Shown in pieces: positions 1 through 7,733 of a DNA stretch of 29,241 bases (its first letter is position 1; each line of letters starts with the position of its first letter). This DNA comes from an uncultured Clostridia bacterium. GTDB lineage: Bacteria > Bacillota > Clostridia > Christensenellales > UBA3700. The stretch is taken from NCBI GenBank assembly GCA_947176975.1, contig CAMWSW010000002.1, positions 1 through 29,241 on the forward strand, in the 5' to 3' direction. The notes beneath the pieces are model-generated. The model worked only from the letters and a program-made list of their open reading frames with translations, searched no databases and was not told where the DNA came from. A program made the position numbers and the translations under genes.

Positions 1-784
1 TCTCGTGATGAAACTCATGCATTGTATTGAGATGAGTCAATATATCTTGCTTGATAGAATAATTCTCGATTACAATTCCCTTTATATCGCTGAAAATCTT
101 GGGATTGCCCAGCGCGCCTCTTGCAATCATTGCGCCGTCGCAGCCCGTCGTCTTCATAGCCTCTTGATAGCTTGCCATATCGACAATATCTCCGTTGACG
201 AATACGGGAATGCTCACCGCGCTTTTGACCTTGGCAATTTCATTCCAATCTGCCTTGCCAGAATACATTTGCTCGCGCGTGCGACCGTGCACGGTGATTG
301 CGCTTGCGCCTGCGTCTTGCATAGCTTTGCCGAAGTCTACGGCAATAATATTGTTTTGATTTACGCCTATGCGGTATTTGACGGTCACGGGCTTACCTGC
401 TACTCTTGCGGCTTTGACGACCTCTTGCGCAAGAGGAATATTTTCAAGCAACGCGCTACCCTCGCCATTCTTGACAATCTTTGGCACGGGACAGCCCATA
501 TTGATATCTATTACGTCGAATTTCTCAAGCGCTTTATGCTCTGCCGCCTTGGATATGTAATAAGGCTCACTGCCGAAAATCTGCACGCACTTGACCTTTT
601 CGCTGTCGGTGGTACGCAGTAAGTCTTCCGTCTTTTCACTTCCGTAGACCAAGCCTTTTGCGCTTACCATTTCGGTATACGTCATATCCGCGCCCCGCAA
701 TGCGCTTACCTTTCTCGCGCCTACGTCGCTGTAGCCCGCAATGGGAGCAAATACCACGCCTTTAAATTCAATTCTTTGTGGCAA
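1..784 (-). CDS. dusB: tRNA-dihydrouridine synthase, DusB type (3' end cut by window edge)
   Basis: FMN- and NADPH-dependent reduction of uridine to dihydrouridine in tRNA (known for the family). I translated the minus strand by hand: 261 codons are present, without a stop before the window edge. Visible hallmarks are FAPIAGYSD near residues 12-20, NMGCPVPKIVKNGEGSALL near 95-113 with the catalytic Cys at about 98, KYRIG, VHGRTREQMYSGKADW, VNGDI and GCDGAMIARGALGNP. Family members are about 320 residues, so roughly the last 60, including most of the C-terminal helical RNA-binding domain, lie outside. The chosen start is TTG (782-784), which overlaps the end of the upstream MazG-fusion gene by 17 bp and has GGGAGG nine bases before it. 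The next in-frame Met, about residue 34, would remove the flavin-binding N-terminus. It is the last visible gene of the spoVT block. Confidence 0.93.
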   Translation of the reverse strand, partial: MPQRIEFKGVVFAPIAGYSDVGARKVSALRGADMTYTEMVSAKGLVYGSEKTEDLLRTTDSEKVKCVQIFGSEPYYISKAAEHKALEKFDVIDINMGCPVPKIVKNGEGSALLENIPLAQEVVKAARVAGKPVTVKYRIGVNQNNIIAVDFGKAMQDAGASAITVHGRTREQMYSGKADWNEIAKVKSAVSIPVFVNGDIVDMASYQEAMKTTGCDGAMIARGALGNPKIFSDIKGIVIENYSIKQDILTHLNTMHEFHHE

Positions 785-2147
785 CTTTTGCTTCCTCCCA
801 AAGTCTGATGAGTTCGTCAAGGCTCTTGTCTTTCATATCTCCGTCGCACTTTTCCTCGACGTATTTGAATCTCTTGACGAATTTGTCAATGGCTCTCGAC
901 AGCGCGATTTCCGGCTCGACGTTTTTCCACCTCAATGCGTTAACTGCGGCAAAGAGAATATCTCCGCCTTCGTCCTCGAGTTCGTCAGCCGTCTTAGCAT
1001 TGCAAAACTCGTCGACCTCTTCTCTTATCTTGCCTACGACTTGCCCGAATTCGTCGAATTCAAAGCCCACTTTACCTGCCGCCTTTTGTATCTTATATGC
1101 TTTCATAAGCGCAGGCAAAGCTGCCGCTATCTTGTCGATTTTGTCGCTTGCCGAGGTATATTTCTTTTCCTTGGCTTTTGCGTTATCCCACGCCTTCAAC
1201 GCTTCTTCGGGAGTATTTGCGACGACATCGCCGAATATGTGAGTGTGTCTGTCAATGAGTTTTCTGCAAATACCGCTCAGACAGTCCTCAAGGCAAAACT
1301 CTCCGCAGTCCTCTGCTATCACGCAATGGAAGATACTCTGCAAGAACAAATCTCCGCTCTCTTCGATAATGTTGTCAATATCGTCGTTGTTGATAGCCTC
1401 GACGAGTTCGTACGCCTCTTCTACGGCGTTTTGTCGTATGCTTTCATGCGTCTGCGCCTTGTCCCACTGACAGCCGTTTTCTCCGCGTAAAATGCGCATT
1501 ATCTGATATAAATCGGCAAAGTTAAATCTAGTCTTGTCAACGAGGTTTTTGGGAGGTATATACAGCGTAGTAGCGTAGTTATACTCACCCTGTCTGTCGA
1601 GTTCGTAAATGCAAATCTGCTTGCCGTTGAAGTACGCGCTCTCCTCGTCGCCCAATATATTCTGCAAAACGAGTTTGACTTCGCTTGCTATAAAAGCATT
1701 GTCGATATCGCTCACGCAAAGCGACGTGCGCGTGTCGTAATTAAAGCCTTTCATACTCACGATGTCGTACGCGCTTATTACCGTGTTTGCCGTGCTCGGC
1801 TTACCGCCCGCGATACCGAAAGACGCCGACGGAAGTATCTTTACTTCGCACTTTTGCGACAGCAAAGCAACGGATCTGTCCTCATATCCGCTACCGTTTA
1901 CGCAATAGACAATATCGCCTTTTTGCGACAAAAGATAATTTGCGATCTCCTCGTCAAGTTCGTCAAAGTTTTGGGATTTTTCATAGATAAAATCAAGGGT
2001 AGTACAATCAATGCCCTTGTCTTTAAAATACTCGTATGTATCGGTGAGCGCAGTCTTGACAAAGACTTTTTCAGCTTTGTCAATAGCCTCCGCGCCTGCG
2101 ATAGTCAGCTGTCCTTTTGCGCAACCCAACGCCACTACTATTATCAT
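768..2147 (-). CDS. yabN: YabN-like tetrapyrrole-methylase/MazG nucleotide pyrophosphohydrolase fusion
   Basis: The protein has 459 residues. Residues about 1-200 match the degenerate tetrapyrrole (SAM) methylase domain of Bacillus YabN, and about 205-455 form a full-length MazG with two all-alpha NTP pyrophosphohydrolase domains. In the first MazG unit, GCQWDKAQTHESI (225-237) precedes E243/E244/E247 and E262/E263/D266. In the second, E376/E377/E380 and E391/E393/D396 are seen, so both carry the EExxE + ExxD metal-binding pattern. MazG enzymes hydrolyse NTPs to NMP and pyrophosphate (family knowledge). The methylase signature normally reads like GxGPGDxxLLT, but here it is ALGCAKGQLT (6-15), so methylation activity is doubtful. 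The ATG overlaps the stop of the upstream flippase gene by four bases (ATGA), and dusB starts inside its 3' end. The position after spoVT and a SpoVB-like gene equals that of B. subtilis yabN. Confidence 0.92.
   Translation of the reverse strand: MIIVVALGCAKGQLTIAGAEAIDKAEKVFVKTALTDTYEYFKDKGIDCTTLDFIYEKSQNFDELDEEIANYLLSQKGDIVYCVNGSGYEDRSVALLSQKCEVKILPSASFGIAGGKPSTANTVISAYDIVSMKGFNYDTRTSLCVSDIDNAFIASEVKLVLQNILGDEESAYFNGKQICIYELDRQGEYNYATTLYIPPKNLVDKTRFNFADLYQIMRILRGENGCQWDKAQTHESIRQNAVEEAYELVEAINNDDIDNIIEESGDLFLQSIFHCVIAEDCGEFCLEDCLSGICRKLIDRHTHIFGDVVANTPEEALKAWDNAKAKEKKYTSASDKIDKIAAALPALMKAYKIQKAAGKVGFEFDEFGQVVGKIREEVDEFCNAKTADELEDEGGDILFAAVNALRWKNVEPEIALSRAIDKFVKRFKYVEEKCDGDMKDKSLDELIRLWEEAKVATKN
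782..799 (-). promoter_or_regulatory. Ribosome binding site and TTG start of dusB
   Basis: On the minus strand GGGAGG (794-799) is followed by nine bases and then TTG (782-784). The site lies inside the last codons of the MazG-fusion gene, so translation of dusB is probably coupled to it. It decides the start because no ATG or GTG gives the conserved N-terminus. Confidence 0.8.
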
Positions 2148-3709
2148 AATGTCGACTCCTTGTAATACCCTGTCTTTTTCAAAAGCTTATTCAGTTTTCC
2201 ACCAAGCGGAAGCATTTGCATTTCGTTTTGCTCCACTGCTCTTATTAAGAGCAACGACGCGATATACGCCGTTGCGCCAACGCACACCGCGCAGACAAGC
2301 GACCATATATTGCTGCGTATGAATAATGCCGGCAACAGTGATATTGACATTATAGCACCCGACAAGGTGATTTTACTAATACTTTTGAAGAGTTTTGCAT
2401 TTTTGCCCACAAGTTTGTTGTAGTATACGCCGTTGAGCGTAAAAGCCGTTAAATAAAAGACGATTGAAGATACGCCGCTCGCAGCTATGCCCCATCTTGG
2501 CACGAAGATGAGTTCAATGAGTATCTTTAGTGCTCCGCCAACCGCTATATTTATAAGCACCGGACGAAGTCTGCCAAGTCCTTGCAATATGGCGTCAAGC
2601 GCCTCGAGCATTGAAAGCATCAACACGTTGATTGCCGTCAACGAAAGCAGGTACGCCGTCAAATCTCTGTGCGACTGACTTAGCGACGGATAAAGCAATC
2701 CAACGACCTGTCTTGACATTATCGCACCGCCCAAGAAAAAAGGCATTGATATCATAAAGCACATTTTCAAAGTCGTCGCCGTCTTTTGCTTGACAGACAC
2801 CACGTCGTATCCCGCCATTGCGCTTGCCACGGCAGGCACTATCGCAACTGATATCGACATAGCAAGTACGATAGGCATATTTATCACAGAGGCTACCGGT
2901 CCGGTGAGAATACCGTATTGGCTCACCGCGTCGCTTGCGCCGCCTCTAATGAGCAAATTGACGACCATAACGCTGTCGATAAAAGCAATGAGCGGGAATA
3001 TAAAACCGCTTGCCGTAATTGGCAAAAAGGTGGAAAAGAATTTGTACTGAGTGTCAAGCGCAGGCAATCTCCTCTCGTCTTTTGCCGAAACCAAATACCA
3101 TACGAATACAGCCAAAAGCGAAACGAACTCGCTCACGGTTACGGCAACCAATGCGCCCGCAACGGCTTGCATAAGTCCTCTCGGCATCAATAGATATGCG
3201 AAGAGCAAGCCAAGTCCGAATTTGACAAACACTTCAATGATTTGGCTTACTCCCGACGGCATAGTATTGCCGTGTCCCAAGAACCAGCCTTTGAATACTC
3301 CCGCCAAGGCGACGAACGTTATTGCCGGCGCTATTACTATATAGCAAATATATACGCTTATCTCCGACTGCGCGCTTGCCATTACTTTGGAGAGCAATGC
3401 AGTAACAATTGCGCCCAACGCGCCTGCAAATACTGCGTACAGCACGGCTTTTCTGACGATAGCTCTCACCGCTCCGCCTCGCTCGCGCGACAACTCTGCT
3501 GAAATTTGTCTTGACAGCGTAAGAGGTATCGCGTTGCTGGTGATAGCAAGCAAAAGCGCAAAGAATGGAAATACGAGTTGATAATACCCTATGCCTTCCG
3601 CGCCCAGCACGTAGGTAAGCGCTATGCGATAAGCGCCGCCAAGCAACTTAGCCGCTATTGAACACACCGCAAGCAATATCGCGCCTTGCGCTATCGTACG
3701 TCTCTTCAT
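2144..3709 (-). CDS. SpoVB/YabM-family polysaccharide flippase (MOP superfamily)
   Basis: A 521-residue polytopic membrane protein made of about 14 hydrophobic segments, the usual size and build of MVF/SpoVB/Wzx flippases, which move lipid-linked glycans or peptidoglycan precursors across the membrane. The N-terminus holds the family signature: RRTIAQGAILL, then KLLGGAYRIALTYVLGAEG near residues 21-39 and GYYQLVFPFF near 41-50, followed by IPLTLSRQISAE. It starts one base after the spoVT stop (TGA-A-ATG type junction) and overlaps the MazG-fusion gene by four bases, so it is translated as part of that block. In B. subtilis the same place is held by yabM, which supports a YabM-like, possibly spore-envelope, role. 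The exact substrate cannot be read from the sequence. SpoVB or MurJ-like assignments remain possible. Confidence 0.9.
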   Translation of the reverse strand: MKRRTIAQGAILLAVCSIAAKLLGGAYRIALTYVLGAEGIGYYQLVFPFFALLLAITSNAIPLTLSRQISAELSRERGGAVRAIVRKAVLYAVFAGALGAIVTALLSKVMASAQSEISVYICYIVIAPAITFVALAGVFKGWFLGHGNTMPSGVSQIIEVFVKFGLGLLFAYLLMPRGLMQAVAGALVAVTVSEFVSLLAVFVWYLVSAKDERRLPALDTQYKFFSTFLPITASGFIFPLIAFIDSVMVVNLLIRGGASDAVSQYGILTGPVASVINMPIVLAMSISVAIVPAVASAMAGYDVVSVKQKTATTLKMCFMISMPFFLGGAIMSRQVVGLLYPSLSQSHRDLTAYLLSLTAINVLMLSMLEALDAILQGLGRLRPVLINIAVGGALKILIELIFVPRWGIAASGVSSIVFYLTAFTLNGVYYNKLVGKNAKLFKSISKITLSGAIMSISLLPALFIRSNIWSLVCAVCVGATAYIASLLLIRAVEQNEMQMLPLGGKLNKLLKKTGYYKESTL

Positions 3710-3710
3710 A

Positions 3711-4235
3711 TCAACCGATATTGTACGTCAAGTACCCTGCCATTGCGTCGCAAAGCGCCATATCTACTGCGCCGAGTTTTTCCGCCGAGAGAATAATACC
3801 GCCGTATAAATCGCCGCTGCTGATGAGCGGAACGATATACTGCTCAACGCTTCTGTTTACTTGCATATCGTCGACGAGGCGCACACTTCTGTCCTTGATA
3901 AGACGCGACTTTCTGTCGTCAAGCACGCCGTAAAGCTCGTCGCTGATATCTTCGCCCTGCAAGCCTTCTTTGCCGCCTACGTGCGCCAAGATACTGCTGG
4001 TATCGCAGATGGCGACTTCTTTTCCGGTGTTCTTATAAAGCACCTTGCTTATGGCGTCAAGCTGTTCGGGCGTAGCGCCTACTTCGTTGTATTTCTTGAA
4101 TACCAATTCGCCGCTATCGTTGGTGAAAATTTCAAGCAGTTCTCCCTCTTTGAGTTTGAGGACCTTTCTCAATTCTTTGGGAATAACTACTCTTCCCAAT
4201 TCGTCAATTCTTCTTACTATACCTGTCTCTTTCAT
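3711..4235 (-). CDS. spoVT: Stage V sporulation protein T (AbrB-family regulator)
   Basis: A 174-residue DNA-binding regulator. In B. subtilis SpoVT (about 178 residues) tunes sigma-G-dependent forespore genes. Residues 1-50 form the AbrB swapped-hairpin domain (KETGIVRRIDELGRVVIPKE, then LRKVLKLKEGELLEIF). Residues about 56-174 match the SpoVT GAF-like domain, with VGGKEGLQGEDIS and a C-terminal LSAEKLGAVDMALCDAMAGYL. I start it at ATG 4233-4235 because GGAGG lies five bases upstream and the AbrB fold begins there. A longer open frame reaching 4481 would run back through the terminator at 4294-4324 and into the leucine-rich-repeat gene, so it is not real. It is the first gene of the block spoVT-flippase-MazG fusion-dusB. 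The terminator just upstream means it has its own promoter within about 60 bases. Confidence 0.95.
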   Translation of the reverse strand: MKETGIVRRIDELGRVVIPKELRKVLKLKEGELLEIFTNDSGELVFKKYNEVGATPEQLDAISKVLYKNTGKEVAICDTSSILAHVGGKEGLQGEDISDELYGVLDDRKSRLIKDRSVRLVDDMQVNRSVEQYIVPLISSGDLYGGIILSAEKLGAVDMALCDAMAGYLTYNIG

Positions 4236-4240
4236 ATTGA

Positions 4241-4245
4241 CCTCC
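4241..4245 (-). promoter_or_regulatory. Ribosome binding site that fixes the spoVT start
   Basis: GGAGG on the minus strand, five bases (TCAAT) before ATG 4233-4235. It selects the 174-residue product over a longer in-frame extension. Confidence 0.85.
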
Positions 4246-4293
4246 GAGCATAGTATAAGCAAAGCAAATTCTTTTATGTATTCGAATATATAC

Positions 4294-4324
4294 AAAAAAT
4301 GCGCCTCGCTTAGAGACGCATTTT
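4294..4324 (-). terminator. Rho-independent terminator of the leucine-rich-repeat gene
   Basis: An inverted repeat AAAATGCG/CGCATTTT with an inner CTC/GAG and one mismatch, closed by a 5-base loop. On the minus strand it ends in a run of six T. It lies 33 bp after the stop of the leucine-rich-repeat gene and 59 bp before the spoVT start, so it separates the two transcription units. The A-rich left arm could also give weak function on the plus strand, but no plus-strand gene needs it. Confidence 0.85.
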
Positions 4325-4356
4325 GTTGAATTATCGCCGTATTATCTTTAAATTGA

Positions 4357-6024
4357 TTATTGCAACTTGCCGCTATACGTTCTTGCATTGATGCCGTATT
4401 CGCCAAGCGTACGCATAAATTCCTCCAATCCCGTCGTATTCTTGAGCAACAATACCTCGACGTCGGGATTGCCGTCCGCAACCTTGCTGAAAGAATTTTT
4501 TGTCAATTCCCATGGCACAGCCGAAGTGTAGCAAGCGGTGATTTTGCTTCCGAAGAAGATATAGTCGCCTACCTCTTTTATCGTCGTGGGAAGTTGAATA
4601 TATTCAAAGTCCACGCCTGCAAAAGCGTAAGCCCTTATCGTAGATATATTCGTCAAGAAGTCGCCCTTTACGTCCAAAAATCTAAAAGTCTTGCCCATAG
4701 TATTGGAGGACGACGAATCGTAAGAGCCGTAATAAGCGTATACCGTCGAACCGCTCGTGTCGGTGAGCAAACCTTGTTGATAAGTGGAAGTCGTGTTGCC
4801 TTCTCTTTTGTTGTCTTCAAGTCTCGTGATGACGAAATTCTCATTTTCTGGATCGACTTTTATTACTCTTCTCGAATAAGTCGTGACGCTGTAGCTCGTG
4901 CCTCTGCCGGTGTATATAGCAAACGCGCCGTCGCCGATTTTCTCCACGCTCTTGCCTATTACGAAGTCGTCGTTGTACAAAAGTCTGAAGCATCCCATAA
5001 ATGTCTTTGCGGGGATCTCCTTGATTTCCGTAGGCAACGTTACGCTCGTCAAATTCGTGCAGCCTTGGAATACGCCCTCTCCCATAGCCTCGAGTTGAGC
5101 GTCTTGGGCAATCACGAATTTATTTGCCGACGTACACTCTGCAAATGCGTTAGCGCCGATATTCTTTATCGTCTTTGGCAAAGCAAAGTACGTGAAATTG
5201 GTCTTGACGCTCTTGAACGCGCTTGCGCCGACAGTAACGAGATTTGGGAAAGAAAGTTGGTCGTTTTCTTTTGAAGTAAGCAAGGTATTGTAAAAAGCCC
5301 ATTCGCCGATGCTCGTCACTTCGTTGTCGTTTGCCACTTCAAGGTCGCTGAATCTAGTGCATCCGTTAAAAGCGTAATCTCCTATCTTCTCAAGGGCTTT
5401 TGCAAAATGCGCTTCTACGATTGACGTACAACCGTCGAATGCGTGCGAGCCTATCTCAAGCAACGACGCAGGCAGATATACTGCATTGTTTTTGATTGCG
5501 CCCTCGCCGTCGGTGGAATAATTCTCACTGTTGTATATGAAGTTCAAAGACGTGCATTCTCTGAACGCATTTTCGCTTATCTCGGTTACTGTGCTCGGCA
5601 TAATAACGCTCTTGAGCGATCTGCATCCTCTGAATGCTCCGCCGGGAATTACTTTCAAATTGCTTGGCAACACTACTTTTTCAAGAGCCGTCAAATCCCT
5701 GAAAGCCTCGTTGGCAATGCTAAAAGACGAATAGGTGCAATTAAACTTAATGGATTTTACAGACTCTGCCAAATCCTTGAAAGCGTCTTTTTCTATACCC
5801 ACAACTCTGTTGCCCTTGACTTTGTCGGGAACTACGACGTCGGTATCGCTGCCCTCGTATCCGATTATAGTTGCTTTTGAGCCTTTGAGTTCGTATCTAA
5901 ATCCGTCCGAATACTCCGACAGCTGTCCGGTGTTGACCAAAAGTCCTATCACCGTACCCAGCGAAGCCAGCGCGATTACGAATACTGCGACTACAACTAT
6001 TATTTGTCTTGTCTTGTTTGTCAT
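4357..6024 (-). CDS. BspA-type leucine-rich-repeat surface protein
   Basis: A 555-residue protein. A short basic start (MTNKTRQ) and a hydrophobic segment at about 8-30 act as signal anchor or signal peptide, and no lipobox or LPXTG is seen. From about residue 45 on it consists of roughly ten BspA/TpLRR (LRR_5) units of about 22-25 residues, such as IPGGAFRGCRSLKSVIMP, ISENAFRECTSL, IGDYAFNGCT and IGANAFAECTSANKF. A region near 385-460 (VDPENENFVITRLEDN through YAYYGSYDSSSS) has no clear repeats. It resembles the irregular unit with VDxxNxxF seen inside many LRR_5 proteins. Such proteins sit outside the cell and often take part in adhesion or host contact (family knowledge). The specific ligand is unknown. 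The start is supported by GAGGT five to six bases upstream. The gene is flanked by its own promoter and terminator and so looks monocistronic. Confidence 0.87.
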   Translation of the reverse strand: MTNKTRQIIVVVAVFVIALASLGTVIGLLVNTGQLSEYSDGFRYELKGSKATIIGYEGSDTDVVVPDKVKGNRVVGIEKDAFKDLAESVKSIKFNCTYSSFSIANEAFRDLTALEKVVLPSNLKVIPGGAFRGCRSLKSVIMPSTVTEISENAFRECTSLNFIYNSENYSTDGEGAIKNNAVYLPASLLEIGSHAFDGCTSIVEAHFAKALEKIGDYAFNGCTRFSDLEVANDNEVTSIGEWAFYNTLLTSKENDQLSFPNLVTVGASAFKSVKTNFTYFALPKTIKNIGANAFAECTSANKFVIAQDAQLEAMGEGVFQGCTNLTSVTLPTEIKEIPAKTFMGCFRLLYNDDFVIGKSVEKIGDGAFAIYTGRGTSYSVTTYSRRVIKVDPENENFVITRLEDNKREGNTTSTYQQGLLTDTSGSTVYAYYGSYDSSSSNTMGKTFRFLDVKGDFLTNISTIRAYAFAGVDFEYIQLPTTIKEVGDYIFFGSKITACYTSAVPWELTKNSFSKVADGNPDVEVLLLKNTTGLEEFMRTLGEYGINARTYSGKLQ

Positions 6025-6100
6025 ATTTACCTCATAACAAATTTCTCTGATTATAGCGAAGAAAGGCGTATAATGATTATTCCCATATCTCCGTTTTTAT

Positions 6101-6129
6101 ATTATAACATACCAAAAAGCAAATTACAA
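6101..6129 (-). promoter_or_regulatory. Sigma-A-type promoter of the leucine-rich-repeat gene
   Basis: On the minus strand TTGTAA (6124-6129), 17-base spacer, TATAAT (6101-6106). It lies about 75 bp upstream of the ATG at 6024, in the 116-bp gap after the COG2509 gene. A perfect -10 and ideal spacing support it. No terminator is visible between the two genes, so some read-through is possible. Confidence 0.65.
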
Positions 6130-6140
6130 TTATTTACGCG

Positions 6141-7733
6141 TCAATCGGCGAATATCTTGCGAATATATTTGAGGGCGATATTTATGCCGTCTACGCTTGC
6201 CGAAGTAATGCCTCCCGCATATCCCGCGCCCTCTCCGCAAGGCATAAGCCCCTCTACAGAACTGTCACCGCTTTCGCCGCGAAGTATTCTTATCGGACTT
6301 GAAGAACGACTCTCTACGCCCGTCAGAAGCGCGTCGCCGTCGGCAAATCCCTTGAGCTTTTTGTCAAAGACTTTTACCGCTTCCACAATGCTGTCGGTGA
6401 CGTAATCGGGAAGGCACGCTCTCAAATCCGCTGCTGTCACTCCTATGGGATACGTAGGCAATACCTGTCCAAAACCTTGACTTGCTCTGCCCTTTGCCAA
6501 GTCTTCATATCTCTGACACGGAGCTTTGTACGAACCCGATACTGCATATGCTAGTCTTTCGTATTTGCGTTGAAATTCCACGCCTGCAAGAGGATTGCTA
6601 CTCCCAAAATCAGAGGGCTGAACGCCGACCAACAAAGCGCTGTTGGCGTTGACGCCGTCGCGGGCGAAATAACTCATACCGTTGGTGACGACGGCGTTTT
6701 CTTCCGAAGTCGCCGGCATAACGTAACCGCCCGGGCACATACAAAAGGTATAACACGACCTTCCGTTGTCGAGATGACAGGACAGCGAATAATTTGCGGG
6801 CGGGAGTCCTTTTTGACTGCCGTACTGACCTACGTCTATTGCGTTTTGCAGATGTTCTATACGCGCTCCGATAGAAAAGGGCTTTTGTTCTATTGCGACT
6901 TTTGATACGAGCATCTCGAAGGTATCCCTTGCGCTATGCCCTATTGCAAGTATACAGCAATCGCAATCTATGCTCCAAAGACCTCTGTCCTTTGTTGCGA
7001 CTTCTACCGCGACGAGCTTCCCGCCCTTCGCCTTGATATCGACGAGACGGCTGTCAAAATGCACTTCTCCGCCAAGAGCAATTATCTCTGCGCGCATATT
7101 CTTAATTACGCCTCTCAACTTATCCGTGCCCACGTGCGGTTTTGCGTCGTATAATATTTGCTCGGGCGCGCCGAATTTGACGAACTCTCCAAAGACTACG
7201 CCTATAAGTTCAGACCCCGTTCCCGTATTGAGCTTTCCATCTGAAAAAGTACCTGCTCCGCCTTCGCCGAATTGCAAGTTGCTTTGAGTATCAAGTACGC
7301 AAGTGTTAATAAAATCGTCAACGCTCTTTTGCCTCTCGTCTACGCTCTTGCCTCTCTCAATAATTATGGGGCGCAGACCTGCTTTGGCAAGCGTCAATCC
7401 CGCAAAGAGTCCCGCAGGACCAAGTCCCACTATTACGGGTCTTTTTGTAGGCGTGGGAATATCTTTAGGCAATATCTCCTCAATTCGTCGGATGGGCGGA
7501 TTATATACGGTCGCTTTAGGGTGTCTTGCAAGGTATTTCTTTTCGCCGTTCAATTCCACTGCGACGCTGAGCACGTATCTGATACGGCTCTTGTCTCTGC
7601 TGTCTATAGACTTCTTGATTATCTCGCAACGTTTGATATCTTCAATACTTACGCCAAGCGTTTTGGCGGCGCCTTTTTTGACGTCGCTGTCGGAATAATC
7701 AATGGGAAGTTTGATTTGATCTGCTCTTATCAT
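6141..7733 (-). CDS. Uncharacterised FAD-dependent dehydrogenase, COG2509 type
   Basis: A 530-residue soluble flavoprotein. An N-terminal domain of about 95 residues comes first, then an FAD Rossmann motif VIVGLGPAGLFAGLTLAKAG with GLGPAG at 103-108 and the FAD-ribose acidic residue in IIIERG. The family signatures QFGEGGAGTFSDGKL and, near the C-terminus, ESRSSSPIRILR and GLMPCGEGAGYAGGITSASVDG are intact. About 530 residues is normal for this family. Its reaction is not established, so only an NAD(P)/FAD oxidoreductase role can be stated. The ATG overlaps the stop of the HI0933-like gene by four bases, so the two are co-translated. The TGA stop is followed at once by the promoter of the leucine-rich-repeat gene. 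Confidence 0.9.
   Translation of the reverse strand: MIRADQIKLPIDYSDSDVKKGAAKTLGVSIEDIKRCEIIKKSIDSRDKSRIRYVLSVAVELNGEKKYLARHPKATVYNPPIRRIEEILPKDIPTPTKRPVIVGLGPAGLFAGLTLAKAGLRPIIIERGKSVDERQKSVDDFINTCVLDTQSNLQFGEGGAGTFSDGKLNTGTGSELIGVVFGEFVKFGAPEQILYDAKPHVGTDKLRGVIKNMRAEIIALGGEVHFDSRLVDIKAKGGKLVAVEVATKDRGLWSIDCDCCILAIGHSARDTFEMLVSKVAIEQKPFSIGARIEHLQNAIDVGQYGSQKGLPPANYSLSCHLDNGRSCYTFCMCPGGYVMPATSEENAVVTNGMSYFARDGVNANSALLVGVQPSDFGSSNPLAGVEFQRKYERLAYAVSGSYKAPCQRYEDLAKGRASQGFGQVLPTYPIGVTAADLRACLPDYVTDSIVEAVKVFDKKLKGFADGDALLTGVESRSSSPIRILRGESGDSSVEGLMPCGEGAGYAGGITSASVDGINIALKYIRKIFAD

Noticed and set aside
4252..4257. TATACT as -10 box of a spoVT promoter
   Set aside because: Transcription would start about at the ribosome binding site and no -35 box fits; a sigma-G consensus could not be placed convincingly either, so the spoVT promoter is left uncalled.
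4236..4481. N-terminal extension of SpoVT to 256 residues
   Set aside because: It crosses a clear terminator and the end of the leucine-rich-repeat gene and has no family similarity; the GGAGG at 4241-4245 points to 4235.
6050..6055. Second TATAAT upstream of the leucine-rich-repeat gene
   Set aside because: No -35 hexamer at a proper distance; the site at 6101-6129 is much better.
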